Below, piece after piece: positions 16,062-24,179 of a stretch of DNA of 33,457 bases (the first letter of the stretch is position 1; each line of letters opens with the position of its first letter). Where the stretch lies: NCBI GenBank assembly GCA_017454335.1, contig JAFTDE010000002.1, positions 1 to 33,457 on the forward strand. Direction: 5' to 3'. Position numbers and translations under genes: made by a program. The notes under the pieces were generated by a model. The model was not told where the DNA came from. It made no database searches and saw only the letters and a program-made list of their open reading frames with translations. The DNA is from Bacteroidales bacterium (lineage in GTDB: Bacteria; Bacteroidota; Bacteroidia; Bacteroidales; UBA932).

Positions 16062-16086
16062 GCGCCCGGCCGAAGCCGGGCGCTTT
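16062..16086 (+). terminator. Strong GC hairpin after tRNA-Arg
   Basis: A perfect 9-bp stem GCGCCCGGC (16062-16070) and its complement (16075-16083) closes on a 4-nt loop and is followed by TTT. Read on the minus strand the loop is the stable TTCG tetraloop, so the same hairpin could also help end the convergent 14-gene minus-strand unit, although no T tract follows in that direction. A second small hairpin (16095-16110) lies just beyond. The interval 16040-16155 holds no gene. Confidence 0.65.
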
Positions 16087-16155
16087 CCGTTGGTCCCGGA
16101 TTGATCCGGGATGGACTCGCCGTGTCTCAGCGCCCCCGCAAAGACCCGGGGCTTG

Positions 16156-17232
16156 TTACGGGAACAGCACGAAGGCGGGGAGGCTGGCGGGGATGTCGTT
16201 GTGCGTATCGCTCAGCAGACCGGTCTTCGCATCGCGCTCGAAGACCTGGACGATGTTGCTGTCCATGCAGGCGCACAGCAGGTACCGTCCGTTCGGGCTC
16301 AGGGCGAAGTGGCGCGGGTGCAGCCCGGTATTCGCATATCCCACACGGGTCAGCAGGCCATCAGCATCCACGCTGAAGATGGCGATGCCGTCGTTCTTCA
16401 GGCGGTTGCTGGCGTAGAAGAACTTTTCGTCCGGGCTGAAATGGATATCGGCACTCCCCTGCGCATCCACATCGTCGCAGCGAATCACCTGGAGGGTCTC
16501 CAGACGGCCGTCGGCGTAGACGAACACCGTCACTTCCCCGGACAGTTCCCCGATCACATAGACCCGGTCGCCCGCGGCGTTGAAGATGATGTGGCGGGGA
16601 CCGGTGCCGGGCCGGACCGGGGTGTAGGGATCATCAATCATCTCCAGGCGCTGGCCGTCGATCCGGAAGGTGATGAGGCGGTCGGCACTGAAGTCCGTGA
16701 CCAGCGCATACTTGCCATCCGGCGTAAACACAGCGCAGTGCACGTGCGAGGCGGCCTGGTTGGGATGCGGGCCGCAGGCCGTTCCCGGGAAAGACTGGCT
16801 GCAGGGCTGCAGGCTGCCGTCAGCGGCCAGGGGGAACACGTCCAGGCTGCCGCCGGCATAGTTGGCCGCCAGCACGATCGACCCGTTGGTCGCCACATAG
16901 CAGGGACCGATCTGGGCCGTATTGACAAAATCCAGATGGACCAGCGCACCCGTCTCAGGATCGTAGGAGAAACGCTCCACACCGTCTTCCGGCGTCTTGT
17001 TCTGGTTCGAGGCGAAAAGGGTATGACCGTCCGGACCGGGCAGCAGGAAGGAAGGGTTCGCGGCACGCGTCAGCGTCTCCAGCGTCCATTTCCCCGCGTT
17101 CTGGTCGAAGCAGTAGGTATAGATACCCTCGCTGCTCTCCCGTGTGTAGGTTCCGATGTACAGGCGGACAGCATCTTCGTGCACGCCGCAGGATGTGAGG
17201 ATTGCCATAACTAAAACAAAAAGTTTCTTCAT
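16156..17232 (-). CDS. Lactonase-family beta-propeller lipoprotein (6-phosphogluconolactonase-like)
   Basis: A 358-residue seven-bladed beta-propeller of the lactonase family (related to YbhE/Pgl). It starts with a lipoprotein signal (MKKLFVLVMAILTSCG, Cys15), followed by YIGTYT, the characteristic first strand of the family. Conserved blocks include NPSFLLPGPDG, LAANYAGGSL, HVHCAVFTPDGKYALVTDF, GTGPRHIIFN and LHPRHFALSPNGRYLL. Because it is predicted to be exported and lipidated, a cytoplasmic pentose-phosphate role is doubtful; hydrolysis of an extracytoplasmic lactone or a binding role is possible. It begins 11 bp after the rnfA stop and is therefore probably the last gene of the same transcription unit. 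Confidence 0.8.
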   Translation of the reverse strand: MKKLFVLVMAILTSCGVHEDAVRLYIGTYTRESSEGIYTYCFDQNAGKWTLETLTRAANPSFLLPGPDGHTLFASNQNKTPEDGVERFSYDPETGALVHLDFVNTAQIGPCYVATNGSIVLAANYAGGSLDVFPLAADGSLQPCSQSFPGTACGPHPNQAASHVHCAVFTPDGKYALVTDFSADRLITFRIDGQRLEMIDDPYTPVRPGTGPRHIIFNAAGDRVYVIGELSGEVTVFVYADGRLETLQVIRCDDVDAQGSADIHFSPDEKFFYASNRLKNDGIAIFSVDADGLLTRVGYANTGLHPRHFALSPNGRYLLCACMDSNIVQVFERDAKTGLLSDTHNDIPASLPAFVLFP

Positions 17233-17243
17233 CGATATTAACC

Positions 17244-17849
17244 TTACACGATTCCGGAGAATCCCAGGAACGCCATCGCCATGATACCTACGGTAATCAT
17301 CGCGATCGGCAAGCCCTTGAAGGCCTTCGGAACCTCGTTGGCAGCCAGGTGCTCGCGCATGCCCGCGAAGAGGATCATCGCCAGGCCATAGCCGAGCGAA
17401 GTGGCCAGGGCGTACACCGTGGCCTCACCGAGGCCCATCATGTGCGCAGCGCCCCCGCCGAACGAGAACTCCTTGGTCACGACGTTGATCGCAACGCCCA
17501 GCACGGCGCAGTTGGTGGTGATCAGCGGCAGGAAGATGCCCAGCGCCTGGTACAGGGACGGGGAAATCTTCTTCAGCACGATCTCGACCGTCTGCACGAG
17601 GGCCGCGATGACCAGGATGAACACGATGGTCTGCATGAACTTGTCCAGCCCGAAGGGCACCAGCAGGTACTGGTTGATCAGGTAGGTGACCACCGTCGCC
17701 AGCGTGATGACGAAGCAGACGGCACCGGACATGCCCGTCGCCGTGGAAAGCTTGTTGGAAACGCCCAGGAACGGACATACACCCAGGAACTGGGCCAGCA
17801 CGATATTGTTGACGAATATCGCCGAAATGATGATCAGGAAGTATTCCAT
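17244..17849 (-). CDS. rnfA: Rnf electron transport complex subunit RnfA
   Basis: RnfA is a 201-residue integral membrane subunit of the ion-pumping ferredoxin:NAD+ oxidoreductase. It forms a pseudo-symmetric pair with RnfE and helps hold the membrane iron-sulfur centre and ion path. The sequence begins MEYFLIIISAIFVNNIVLAQFLGVCPFLG, shows six hydrophobic helices, and includes TNCAVLGVAI, with the conserved cysteines Cys25 and the one in TNCAV. The length is normal. The start is 5 bp after the rnfE stop. It is the last structural gene of the rnf set. Confidence 0.95.
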   Translation of the reverse strand: MEYFLIIISAIFVNNIVLAQFLGVCPFLGVSNKLSTATGMSGAVCFVITLATVVTYLINQYLLVPFGLDKFMQTIVFILVIAALVQTVEIVLKKISPSLYQALGIFLPLITTNCAVLGVAINVVTKEFSFGGGAAHMMGLGEATVYALATSLGYGLAMILFAGMREHLAANEVPKAFKGLPIAMITVGIMAMAFLGFSGIV

Positions 17850-17854
17850 AAGCC

Positions 17855-18439
17855 TTACTTTTTAGCGAGTTTGTTGAAAAGGACCATCAGGTAGCCCAGC
17901 ACCAGGAAGGCGCCGGGAGCCATCACGAACGCAAGGATACCGTCACCGGCGATGAACTTCCAGCCGAAGATGGAACCGCTGCCCAGGATCTCGCGGACGA
18001 TGCCGATGACCGTCAGGGTCAGGGTGAAGCCGATGCCGATTCCGATGCCGTCCAGCGCGGAATCCCCGACGGAATTCTTGCTGGCGAAAGCCTCGGCGCG
18101 GCCCAGCACGATGCAGTTCACGACGATCAGCGGGATGAACAGGCCCAGGGTCGCATAGACATCCGGCGTGAAAGCCTGCATCAACAGCTGCAGCAGCGTC
18201 ACGAAGGTCGCGATGACGACGATGTAGGCCGGGATGTGCACCTTGTCGGGAACGACCGGAGCGATCAGCGAGATCACGATGTTCGACAGGATCAGCACGA
18301 ACATCGTCGCGAGCCCCATCTCCAGGCCGTTGACGGCCGACGTGGTCGTCGCCAGCGTCGGGCACATGCCCAGCACCAGGACAAAGGTAGGATTCTCCTT
18401 GACGAGACCTTTGGTGATCAGGGAAAGTTTGTTTGCCAT
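17855..18439 (-). CDS. rnfE: Rnf electron transport complex subunit RnfE
   Basis: A 194-residue polytopic membrane subunit, paralogous to RnfA. It opens with KGLVKENPTFVLVLGMCPTLA, the usual RnfE signature, and carries VNCIVLGRAEAFAS near residue 110, with conserved cysteines in both positions. Six helices are predicted. The start is 3 bp after the rnfG stop, and rnfA begins 5 bp past its own stop. The order G-E-A matches other Rnf operons. Confidence 0.95.
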   Translation of the reverse strand: MANKLSLITKGLVKENPTFVLVLGMCPTLATTTSAVNGLEMGLATMFVLILSNIVISLIAPVVPDKVHIPAYIVVIATFVTLLQLLMQAFTPDVYATLGLFIPLIVVNCIVLGRAEAFASKNSVGDSALDGIGIGIGFTLTLTVIGIVREILGSGSIFGWKFIAGDGILAFVMAPGAFLVLGYLMVLFNKLAKK

Positions 18440-18442
18440 AGC

Positions 18443-19015
18443 CTATTCCTCCTTGTCTTTTTGAAGCGTTGCAACGAGTTCGGCAGCATTGGACACAGCC
18501 AGGGCATAGGCACGGGAGGTGATGGTCGATGCCGTAATGGCATCCAGGTCACCGCCGTCCTTGCGGACTTTCAGCTGTTTCGACCGGGTGTCGAATCCGC
18601 GGAACTGGGAAATGAAGCGCTGGTCCGAGGTGCACTTGGCGCCCAGGCCCGGCGTTTCGCTGTGCGAGAGGACCTCGACCGCATAGACCTGGCCGTCTGG
18701 CGTGATGCCGGCCAGAAGGGTCAGCGGACCGCCGAACCCGATCGTGCTGGTCTTGACCGCCCAGCCCAGGGGCTGGCCGTCGCGGGAGCTCTCGTAGTAT
18801 TCGTATTTCTGGCCGCCGAACTCGGCGGTCTTCGCGTCGGAGATTTCGCCGCCCTCGGGCAGCACCTTGGAAATGGCTGCGACCAGGGCCTTGCGGGCCG
18901 CCTGTTCGATCGGTTCCGCCGTCACGGCATACACGCCGGCCAGCAGGGCCGAGCACACCAGGCAGATCGCGGTCAGGCAGAGCGCCATGTTGACGAGATT
19001 GGATTTTGCCGCCAT
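18443..19015 (-). CDS. rnfG: Rnf electron transport complex subunit RnfG (FMN-bearing)
   Basis: A 190-residue subunit with a single N-terminal membrane helix (about residues 8-30) and an extracytoplasmic FMN-binding domain. FMN is attached through a phosphoester bond to Thr, placed here by ApbE-type flavin transferase. The attachment motif reads DAITASTITS (158-167), with Thr164 as the likely site; it departs from the common SGAT core. GLGAKCTS (124-131) is the other conserved block. The gene begins 2 bp after the rnfD stop. No apbE gene is in the window, so flavinylation must be encoded elsewhere. Confidence 0.93.
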   Translation of the reverse strand: MAAKSNLVNMALCLTAICLVCSALLAGVYAVTAEPIEQAARKALVAAISKVLPEGGEISDAKTAEFGGQKYEYYESSRDGQPLGWAVKTSTIGFGGPLTLLAGITPDGQVYAVEVLSHSETPGLGAKCTSDQRFISQFRGFDTRSKQLKVRKDGGDLDAITASTITSRAYALAVSNAAELVATLQKDKEE

Positions 19016-19017
19016 AC

Positions 19018-19986
19018 CTATGCCCTCCCGTACTTTTTCTGATGGAACGCCATGTTCAACAGCGGAACGAAGCAGTTCATGATCAGGATTGCGAAACTCA
19101 TTCCCTCGGGGTACGATCCGAAATAACGGATCATCATCACGATCAGGCCGATGCCCACACCGAAGATGACCCCGCCCCAGGTGCTCATCGGGGACGTGAC
19201 ATAGTCCGTCGCCATGAAGCAGGAGCCGAGGATCATGCCGCCGGTCAGCAGGTTGAAGGCGGGACCCGTGAAGGTCATCGGGTCAGCCAGGTAGAAGATG
19301 CCGGAGATCAGGGCCACGGTGCCGAAAATGGACAGCGGGATCCACGGCTTGACGACCTTGCGGATCAGCAGGTACGCGAATCCGACCAGCAGCGCGATGC
19401 TGGAGATCTCACCGGCCGAACCGCCGATGTCGAAGAACAGCGAGGTGTCCAGCGGATATCCGAGCGCCTGCAGCGCCTCCATGCCGCCTTCGCCGTACAC
19501 ACCCAGCAGGGTGGCGCCGGAAATGGCGTCCGTCGTGTGGATGAATCCGGGGGCCGCGGTCCAGTCGGTCATCTGCTGCGGGAAAGAGATCAGCAGGAAG
19601 ACACGGCCGGCGATGGCCGGGTTGAACAGGTTCTGGCCCAGGCCGCCGAAGGACATCTTCACGACGCCGATGGCGAACAGGGCGCCGATCACGGCGATCC
19701 ACCAGGGCGTCGTCGAAGGCAGGTTCATCGCCAGCAGCAGGCCGGTGACGGCCGCGGCGCTGGGGGTGAACAGTTCGGCACGCTTGAACAGGAACTTGGC
19801 GATCAGCCACTCGATCAGCACACAGGACACGACGCTGACGGCCAGGATCATCAGTTCAGACCATCCGTAGAAAAGGATGGAAACGATGACGGCCGGCATC
19901 AGCGCGATGATGACATCCACCATGATCGACGTGGTGGAGCGTTTCGCGTGGATGTGCGGAGAGGGGGAAACCAACATTTTTTCCAT
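19018..19986 (-). CDS. rnfD: Rnf electron transport complex subunit RnfD (FMN-bearing)
   Basis: A 322-residue membrane subunit with about nine to ten helices. It begins with SPSPHIHAKRSTTSIM, a typical RnfD start. The covalent FMN site is DAISGATLLG (153-162), with Thr159 as the attachment residue; NLPSTTPWWIAVIG and FNPAIAGRVF are further conserved blocks. The start at 19986 lies 6 bp after the rnfC stop. It forms part of the membrane core that couples electron flow to Na+ or H+ transport; which ion is used cannot be told from this. Confidence 0.95.
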   Translation of the reverse strand: MEKMLVSPSPHIHAKRSTTSIMVDVIIALMPAVIVSILFYGWSELMILAVSVVSCVLIEWLIAKFLFKRAELFTPSAAAVTGLLLAMNLPSTTPWWIAVIGALFAIGVVKMSFGGLGQNLFNPAIAGRVFLLISFPQQMTDWTAAPGFIHTTDAISGATLLGVYGEGGMEALQALGYPLDTSLFFDIGGSAGEISSIALLVGFAYLLIRKVVKPWIPLSIFGTVALISGIFYLADPMTFTGPAFNLLTGGMILGSCFMATDYVTSPMSTWGGVIFGVGIGLIVMMIRYFGSYPEGMSFAILIMNCFVPLLNMAFHQKKYGRA

Positions 19987-19992
19987 CGTATG

Positions 19993-21345
19993 CTATTTTT
20001 TTACATTTCTGGATCTGATGATACCCAACACCTGGCCCTTGGACTGGCGGATGTAGTCCAGCAGCGGGATGTTGGCGGGACAGCTGTACAGGCAGCAGCC
20101 GCATTCGATGCAGTCCTGCACCGCATTCTTCTCCAGGCCGTCGAGGTCGGCGACCCGGGTCAGACGGTACAGCAGGAACGGCTCGAGGCCCATCGGGCAG
20201 GCGTCGGCGCAGCGGCCGCAGCGGATGCAGTATCCGGCTTCCTGGCGGCGGGTCTGGTCTTCGGACAGGTACAGAATGGCCGAAGTACCCTTGACGGTCG
20301 TGGCCTCCAGGTTGGAGATGGCCTTGCCCATCATCGGACCGCCGCTGATAATCTTGGCGGCCTGCTGCGGGCGTCCGCCGGCCACGCCGATGATGTACGA
20401 CAGCGGCATGCCGATGCGGAAAAGGTAGTTGTGCTGCATGCTGACCGGCACGTCGTCCCCCGTCACCGTCAGGACGTTGGTGATGAGGGGCTTGTTCTTC
20501 TGGACCGCCTCGTAGACGGCCAGCGAGGTACCGACGTTCTGCACGACGGCGCCGACATCGATCGGCAGGCCGCCGGAACGCACCTGACGGTGCATCACGG
20601 CATCGATCAGCTGTTTCTCGCCGCCCTGCGGGTATTTCTTCTTCAGGACCTGGACGCTCATGTCCGGGAATCCCAACTCGGAGAGCGCAGCGCGCATCGC
20701 CGCGATGGCTTCGGGCTTGTTCTCCTCGATGCCCACAACGCAGCGGCAGCCGCCCAGCACCTTCTGCATGATGGCCGCACCGACGAGGATCTCGCGCGGG
20801 CGCTCCAGCATGATGCGGTGGTCGCTGGTCAGGAAGGGTTCGCACTCCGTGCCGTTCAGGATCAGGCACTCGGCCACCTTGCCTGCGGGCGGGTTCAGCT
20901 TGACATGGGCCGGGAACGTCGCGCCGCCCAGGCCGACGACGCCGCCCATCTGGATTTTCTTCAGGATTTCCTCCCGGTCTTCGGGTATCTCCTTGACCAG
21001 CTTGTCGCTCCGGTCGATCCCGTCCATCCAGACATCTCCCTCGACCGCAATTTCGACGTGGGTCTGGAAGTTGCCGGCGAGGTCCTTGCGGGGTCCGATC
21101 GATTTGACGGTCCCGGACACCGGGGAGTGGACGTAGGCGGAGATGAAGCCGCCGGGCTCGGCAATCACCTGGCCGACCTTGACGAAGTCGCCCACCGTGA
21201 CGACCGGCTTGGCCGGAGCACCCAGGTGCTGGGCCATGGACACATAGACAACGGGCGGCAGCGGGAGCGTCTCGATGCGGCACTCGCGGGCCAGCTTGCT
21301 GTCATTCGGGTGAACGCCACCCATGGAAAAAGTCAACTTAGCCAT
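19993..21345 (-). CDS. rnfC: Rnf electron transport complex subunit RnfC (NADH-binding)
   Basis: A 450-residue peripheral subunit that reduces or oxidises NAD(H), related to the 51-kDa subunit of complex I. The N-terminal part has the RnfC barrel-sandwich region (SPVSGTVKSIG). The nucleotide/FMN-binding region shows GLGGATFPAHVKL (138-150) and LILNGTECEPFLTSD (161-175). Two 4Fe-4S motifs follow: CIRCGRCADACP (Cys373, 376, 379, 383) and CIECGCCLYSCP (Cys412, 415, 418, 422). The start at 21345 overlaps the rnfB stop by 8 bp; an internal ATG at 21324 is less likely. The protein lacks the long Ala/Lys-rich tail seen in some proteobacterial RnfC. Confidence 0.96.
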   Translation of the reverse strand: MAKLTFSMGGVHPNDSKLARECRIETLPLPPVVYVSMAQHLGAPAKPVVTVGDFVKVGQVIAEPGGFISAYVHSPVSGTVKSIGPRKDLAGNFQTHVEIAVEGDVWMDGIDRSDKLVKEIPEDREEILKKIQMGGVVGLGGATFPAHVKLNPPAGKVAECLILNGTECEPFLTSDHRIMLERPREILVGAAIMQKVLGGCRCVVGIEENKPEAIAAMRAALSELGFPDMSVQVLKKKYPQGGEKQLIDAVMHRQVRSGGLPIDVGAVVQNVGTSLAVYEAVQKNKPLITNVLTVTGDDVPVSMQHNYLFRIGMPLSYIIGVAGGRPQQAAKIISGGPMMGKAISNLEATTVKGTSAILYLSEDQTRRQEAGYCIRCGRCADACPMGLEPFLLYRLTRVADLDGLEKNAVQDCIECGCCLYSCPANIPLLDYIRQSKGQVLGIIRSRNVKK

Positions 21346-22267
21346 TGGTCACCTCCTTTTTTTCAGCCTCTTTGGCCGCTGCCGCAAGTTCGGCAGCCTT
21401 GGCCTTGCGGTCGGCGATGCGTTTCTTGATCCCCTCCCGGTCGAGCGGCTTGGGGAAATTCACCCCGTGGATCGCGCCGGTCGGACAGACGGCCTCACAT
21501 TCGCGGCAGAGCTTGCACTTGGTGAAATCGATGTATGCGACATTGTCCGTCACCGTGATGGCGTCGTGCGTGCAGGTCTTGGCGCAGAGGCCGCAGCCGA
21601 TGCAGGCTGCCGCGCAGGCCTTCTTGGCCACGGGACCCTTGTCCTTGTTGACGCAGGAGACGAACATGCGCATGCCGCGCGGACCCTTGTTCCGCAGTTC
21701 GATGATGTGCTTGGGGCAGGCCTTGACGCAGGAGCCGCAGGCGGTGCACTTGCTCTCGTCCACGACGGGCAGGCCGGTTTCGGGATCCATCGAAAGGGCT
21801 CCGAACTGGCAGGCCGCGACGCAGTCGCCGCAACCCAGGCAGCCGAAGGGGCAGAGCGTGTCACCACTGTACAGGGCCGCCTTGATCCGGCAGGACGCGG
21901 CGCCGTCGTACTCGTTGGTGCGCGGGCGGTTCTCACAGCTGCCGTTGCAGCGGACCACCGCCACCTGCGGGGCTTTTTCCTGGATCTCATACCCCAGGAT
22001 GGCAGCCACCTTCTTCATCACTTCATTGCCGCCCACCGGACAGAACTGGCTGTCCAGGTTCGGCGCCTTGACCGCGGCATCCGCGAAAGCACGGCAGCCC
22101 GCGAAACCGCAGCCGCCGCAATTGGCACCGGGCATCACCTTTTCGACTTCGTCGATCCGGGGATCCTCCTCGACCCGGAACTTCTTCGCGATGAAGAAGA
22201 GCATCAGGGCGAGGACCAGACCCAGCAACGAAAGGATCACGACAGTCCAAATAATGGTATTGGTCAT
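21338..22267 (-). CDS. rnfB: Rnf electron transport complex subunit RnfB (ferredoxin-like)
   Basis: A 309-residue iron-sulfur subunit that accepts electrons from ferredoxin. An N-terminal membrane anchor (about residues 5-27) is followed by the Fes-type 4Fe-4S motif with Cys50, Cys53, Cys58 and Cys76. Four further ferredoxin-type motifs follow: CPFGCLGCGDCVAAC (139-153), CTACGSCVKAC (174-184), CIGCGLCAKTC (222-232) and CKLCRECEAVC (251-261). The C-terminus is Lys/Ala/Glu-rich. The ferredoxin-type domains separate this from Na+-NQR, which has no RnfB. It overlaps the preceding rseC-like gene as ATGA (22264-22267) and rnfC by 8 bp. Confidence 0.97.
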   Translation of the reverse strand: MTNTIIWTVVILSLLGLVLALMLFFIAKKFRVEEDPRIDEVEKVMPGANCGGCGFAGCRAFADAAVKAPNLDSQFCPVGGNEVMKKVAAILGYEIQEKAPQVAVVRCNGSCENRPRTNEYDGAASCRIKAALYSGDTLCPFGCLGCGDCVAACQFGALSMDPETGLPVVDESKCTACGSCVKACPKHIIELRNKGPRGMRMFVSCVNKDKGPVAKKACAAACIGCGLCAKTCTHDAITVTDNVAYIDFTKCKLCRECEAVCPTGAIHGVNFPKPLDREGIKKRIADRKAKAAELAAAAKEAEKKEVTNG

Positions 22268-22683
22268 ATCTGTTTAATGAAAAATGAATAATCATTCTGC
22301 AGGCGGGAGCGCAGCAGGTACACCGCCAGGTAGTACAACGCGACCAGGCCGATGGACACCAGCCCGGCGGCCAGTTCGCCCAGGCCCAGCGCCGTCAGCG
22401 CCACGATCCCGGCGATCAGCACGACCAGCGGGATGACGTAGGCGATCCAGACCGCCTTGTATCCCATGGTCTTGCGCAGGCACACCTCGACTTCCTGGCC
22501 CACGGACCAGTCCCCCAGGGTGGTCGGGACCTGGACGGCCTTCTTCTGCACCTCCGCCAGGCCGCACAGGCCGGCGGCGTGGCAGCTGCCGCAGGCGGAC
22601 GCCGAGACGATCTCCACCGTCGTGAACTGCGGGGTGATCTCCACGATGCGTCCGGTATGTGAAACGACGTCGTTCGAGCGCAT
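22264..22683 (-). CDS. RseC/MucC-family membrane protein (SoxR-reducing system type)
   Basis: A 139-residue protein of the RseC/MucC family. An N-terminal small beta domain carries a cysteine cluster ACGSCHAAGLCG (Cys31, Cys34, Cys40), and two transmembrane helices follow at about residues 75-118. In proteobacteria, RseC works with Rsx (an Rnf homologue) to reduce SoxR; in Bacteroidota a relative is regularly found just before rnfB, so a role as an accessory or maturation factor for Rnf is inferred. It lies 7 bp after dnaB and overlaps rnfB by ATGA. No SoxR gene is visible here. Confidence 0.85.
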   Translation of the reverse strand: MRSNDVVSHTGRIVEITPQFTTVEIVSASACGSCHAAGLCGLAEVQKKAVQVPTTLGDWSVGQEVEVCLRKTMGYKAVWIAYVIPLVVLIAGIVALTALGLGELAAGLVSIGLVALYYLAVYLLRSRLQNDYSFFIKQI

Positions 22684-22690
22684 AATCTCT

Positions 22691-24175
22691 CTATAGGAAC
22701 TCGGGAGGGATGCCGTCGGCGAAATCCGGCTGGTTCATCCGGGATTCCGTCACCGTTCCGAGCGCCTTGGCCAGCAGGGCGTCCTCCTCTTCCATGAAGC
22801 GGATCTGGTCGCTCTTGAACAGCATGTTGATGTCGGCAGTTTCTCCGTTCCTGTGCTTGGCTATGATAATCTGTGTCTTGTCGCGATCCTCCGCATTCTC
22901 GGACAGTCCGATGTAGTCGGGCCTGTGGATGAACAGCACCATGTCGGCGTCCTGTTCGATGGATCCGGATTCCCGGAGGTCGCTCAGCTGTGGTTTTCCG
23001 CTGCCGCCCGTCCGCTGGACCGCCTGCCGCGACAACTGGGACAGGGCGATGATGGGGACGTTGAGTTCCTTGGCCGTAGCCTTGAGGGTACGCGAAATGG
23101 CGGCAACTTCCTGCTCGCGCATACCCTTGAGTTCCGTCGGACCCTGCATCAGCTGGAGGTAGTCCACCACGATCAGGCGGACGCCCTTGTTCTTGACCAG
23201 GTTCTTGGCCTTGGTCCGGAACTCCATGATCTGCATGCCCGGCGTATCGTCGATGTACAGCGGCGCCCGGCTGAGGTCGCGCAGCTTGTACTCGAGCTGT
23301 TCCCATTCGAAATCCTCCAGCTTGATGCCGCCCTTGATCTTGTCCGCGCTCAGGCCGGACTCCGAGGTCATCAGACGCTTGGCCAGCTGGATGGCGGACA
23401 TTTCCAGGGAGAAGAACGCGACCGGCATGTGGTGGTCCACCGCCGCGTTGCGCGCCAGGTTCAGCGCGAAGGCGGTCTTACCCACGGAAGGACGGGCGGC
23501 CAGGATGATCAGGTCCGAAGGCTGCCAGCCCATCGTGATGCGGTCGATCGACACGAATCCCGACGGCACGCCGCTCAGGCCCGTGTTGGACTGCATCTCC
23601 TGGATGCCGGCCAGGGCCACGTTGATGACCGATCCGATCTCCTGGATCTCCCGGCGGACGTTGCTCTGGATGGCGTCGAAAACCCGGGTCTGGGCCTTGT
23701 CGATCAGGTCGTCCACCTTGACCGTATCGTCGAACGAATCCCGCAGGATGTCGTACGAAGCGGTGATCAGGTCGCGCTGGATGGTTTTCTGCTTGAGAAT
23801 CTTGATGTAGTATTCCATGTGGGCCGCGGACCCGACCTTCTCGGACAGGTTCGCCAGCACCACCGGACCGCCGACCGCCTCCAGGCGGTCCATTTCCTTG
23901 AGTTTGGCGCTGACCGTGATGATGTCCACGGAGACATGCTCGGTCACCAGCGAGGCCATGGCCTCGAAGACCATCTTGTGGCGGGGATCGTAGAAGCAGC
24001 CCGGTTTGAGCTCTTCCATCGCCTGGTCCACGCAGGAGGGCTCCAGCAGCATCGCACCGAGGACAGCCTCTTCAACATCAAGAGCCTGAGGGGGTTTGTT
24101 ACCCATCTCAAGCCCAAGATTCTCGAGGTTGACCCCCTCTTTCTTGCGGGTGGTGCGTGTGCGGCCGTCAGCCAT
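22691..24175 (-). CDS. dnaB: Replicative DNA helicase
   Basis: DnaB is the hexameric helicase that unwinds the replication fork. The 494-residue protein has the N-terminal all-helical domain (PPQALDVEEAVLGAML, about 28-43), a linker helix, and the RecA-like C-terminal domain. The Walker A motif is ARPSVGKT (227-234), Walker B lies in LIVVDYLQLM (Asp338), and ALSQLSRQ and DLRESGSIEQDAD are the expected late motifs. No intein interrupts it. It starts 4 bp after the zinc-ribbon gene and is followed after 7 bp by the rseC-like gene, so it is embedded in the rnf run. Confidence 0.97.
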   Translation of the reverse strand: MADGRTRTTRKKEGVNLENLGLEMGNKPPQALDVEEAVLGAMLLEPSCVDQAMEELKPGCFYDPRHKMVFEAMASLVTEHVSVDIITVSAKLKEMDRLEAVGGPVVLANLSEKVGSAAHMEYYIKILKQKTIQRDLITASYDILRDSFDDTVKVDDLIDKAQTRVFDAIQSNVRREIQEIGSVINVALAGIQEMQSNTGLSGVPSGFVSIDRITMGWQPSDLIILAARPSVGKTAFALNLARNAAVDHHMPVAFFSLEMSAIQLAKRLMTSESGLSADKIKGGIKLEDFEWEQLEYKLRDLSRAPLYIDDTPGMQIMEFRTKAKNLVKNKGVRLIVVDYLQLMQGPTELKGMREQEVAAISRTLKATAKELNVPIIALSQLSRQAVQRTGGSGKPQLSDLRESGSIEQDADMVLFIHRPDYIGLSENAEDRDKTQIIIAKHRNGETADINMLFKSDQIRFMEEEDALLAKALGTVTESRMNQPDFADGIPPEFL

Positions 24176-24179
24176 GGAA

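Noticed and set aside
16095-16110. Second hairpin after tRNA-Arg as an independent terminator
   Set aside because: The stem is only 6 bp with no T tract on either strand; at most it adds to the neighbouring stronger hairpin.
19006-21429. An 807-codon plus-strand open frame opposite rnfD and rnfC, and a similar 577-codon one at 11124-12857
   Set aside because: Both are antisense to well-recognised genes, show no family features, and are a by-product of GC-rich codon use with few stops on the opposite strand.
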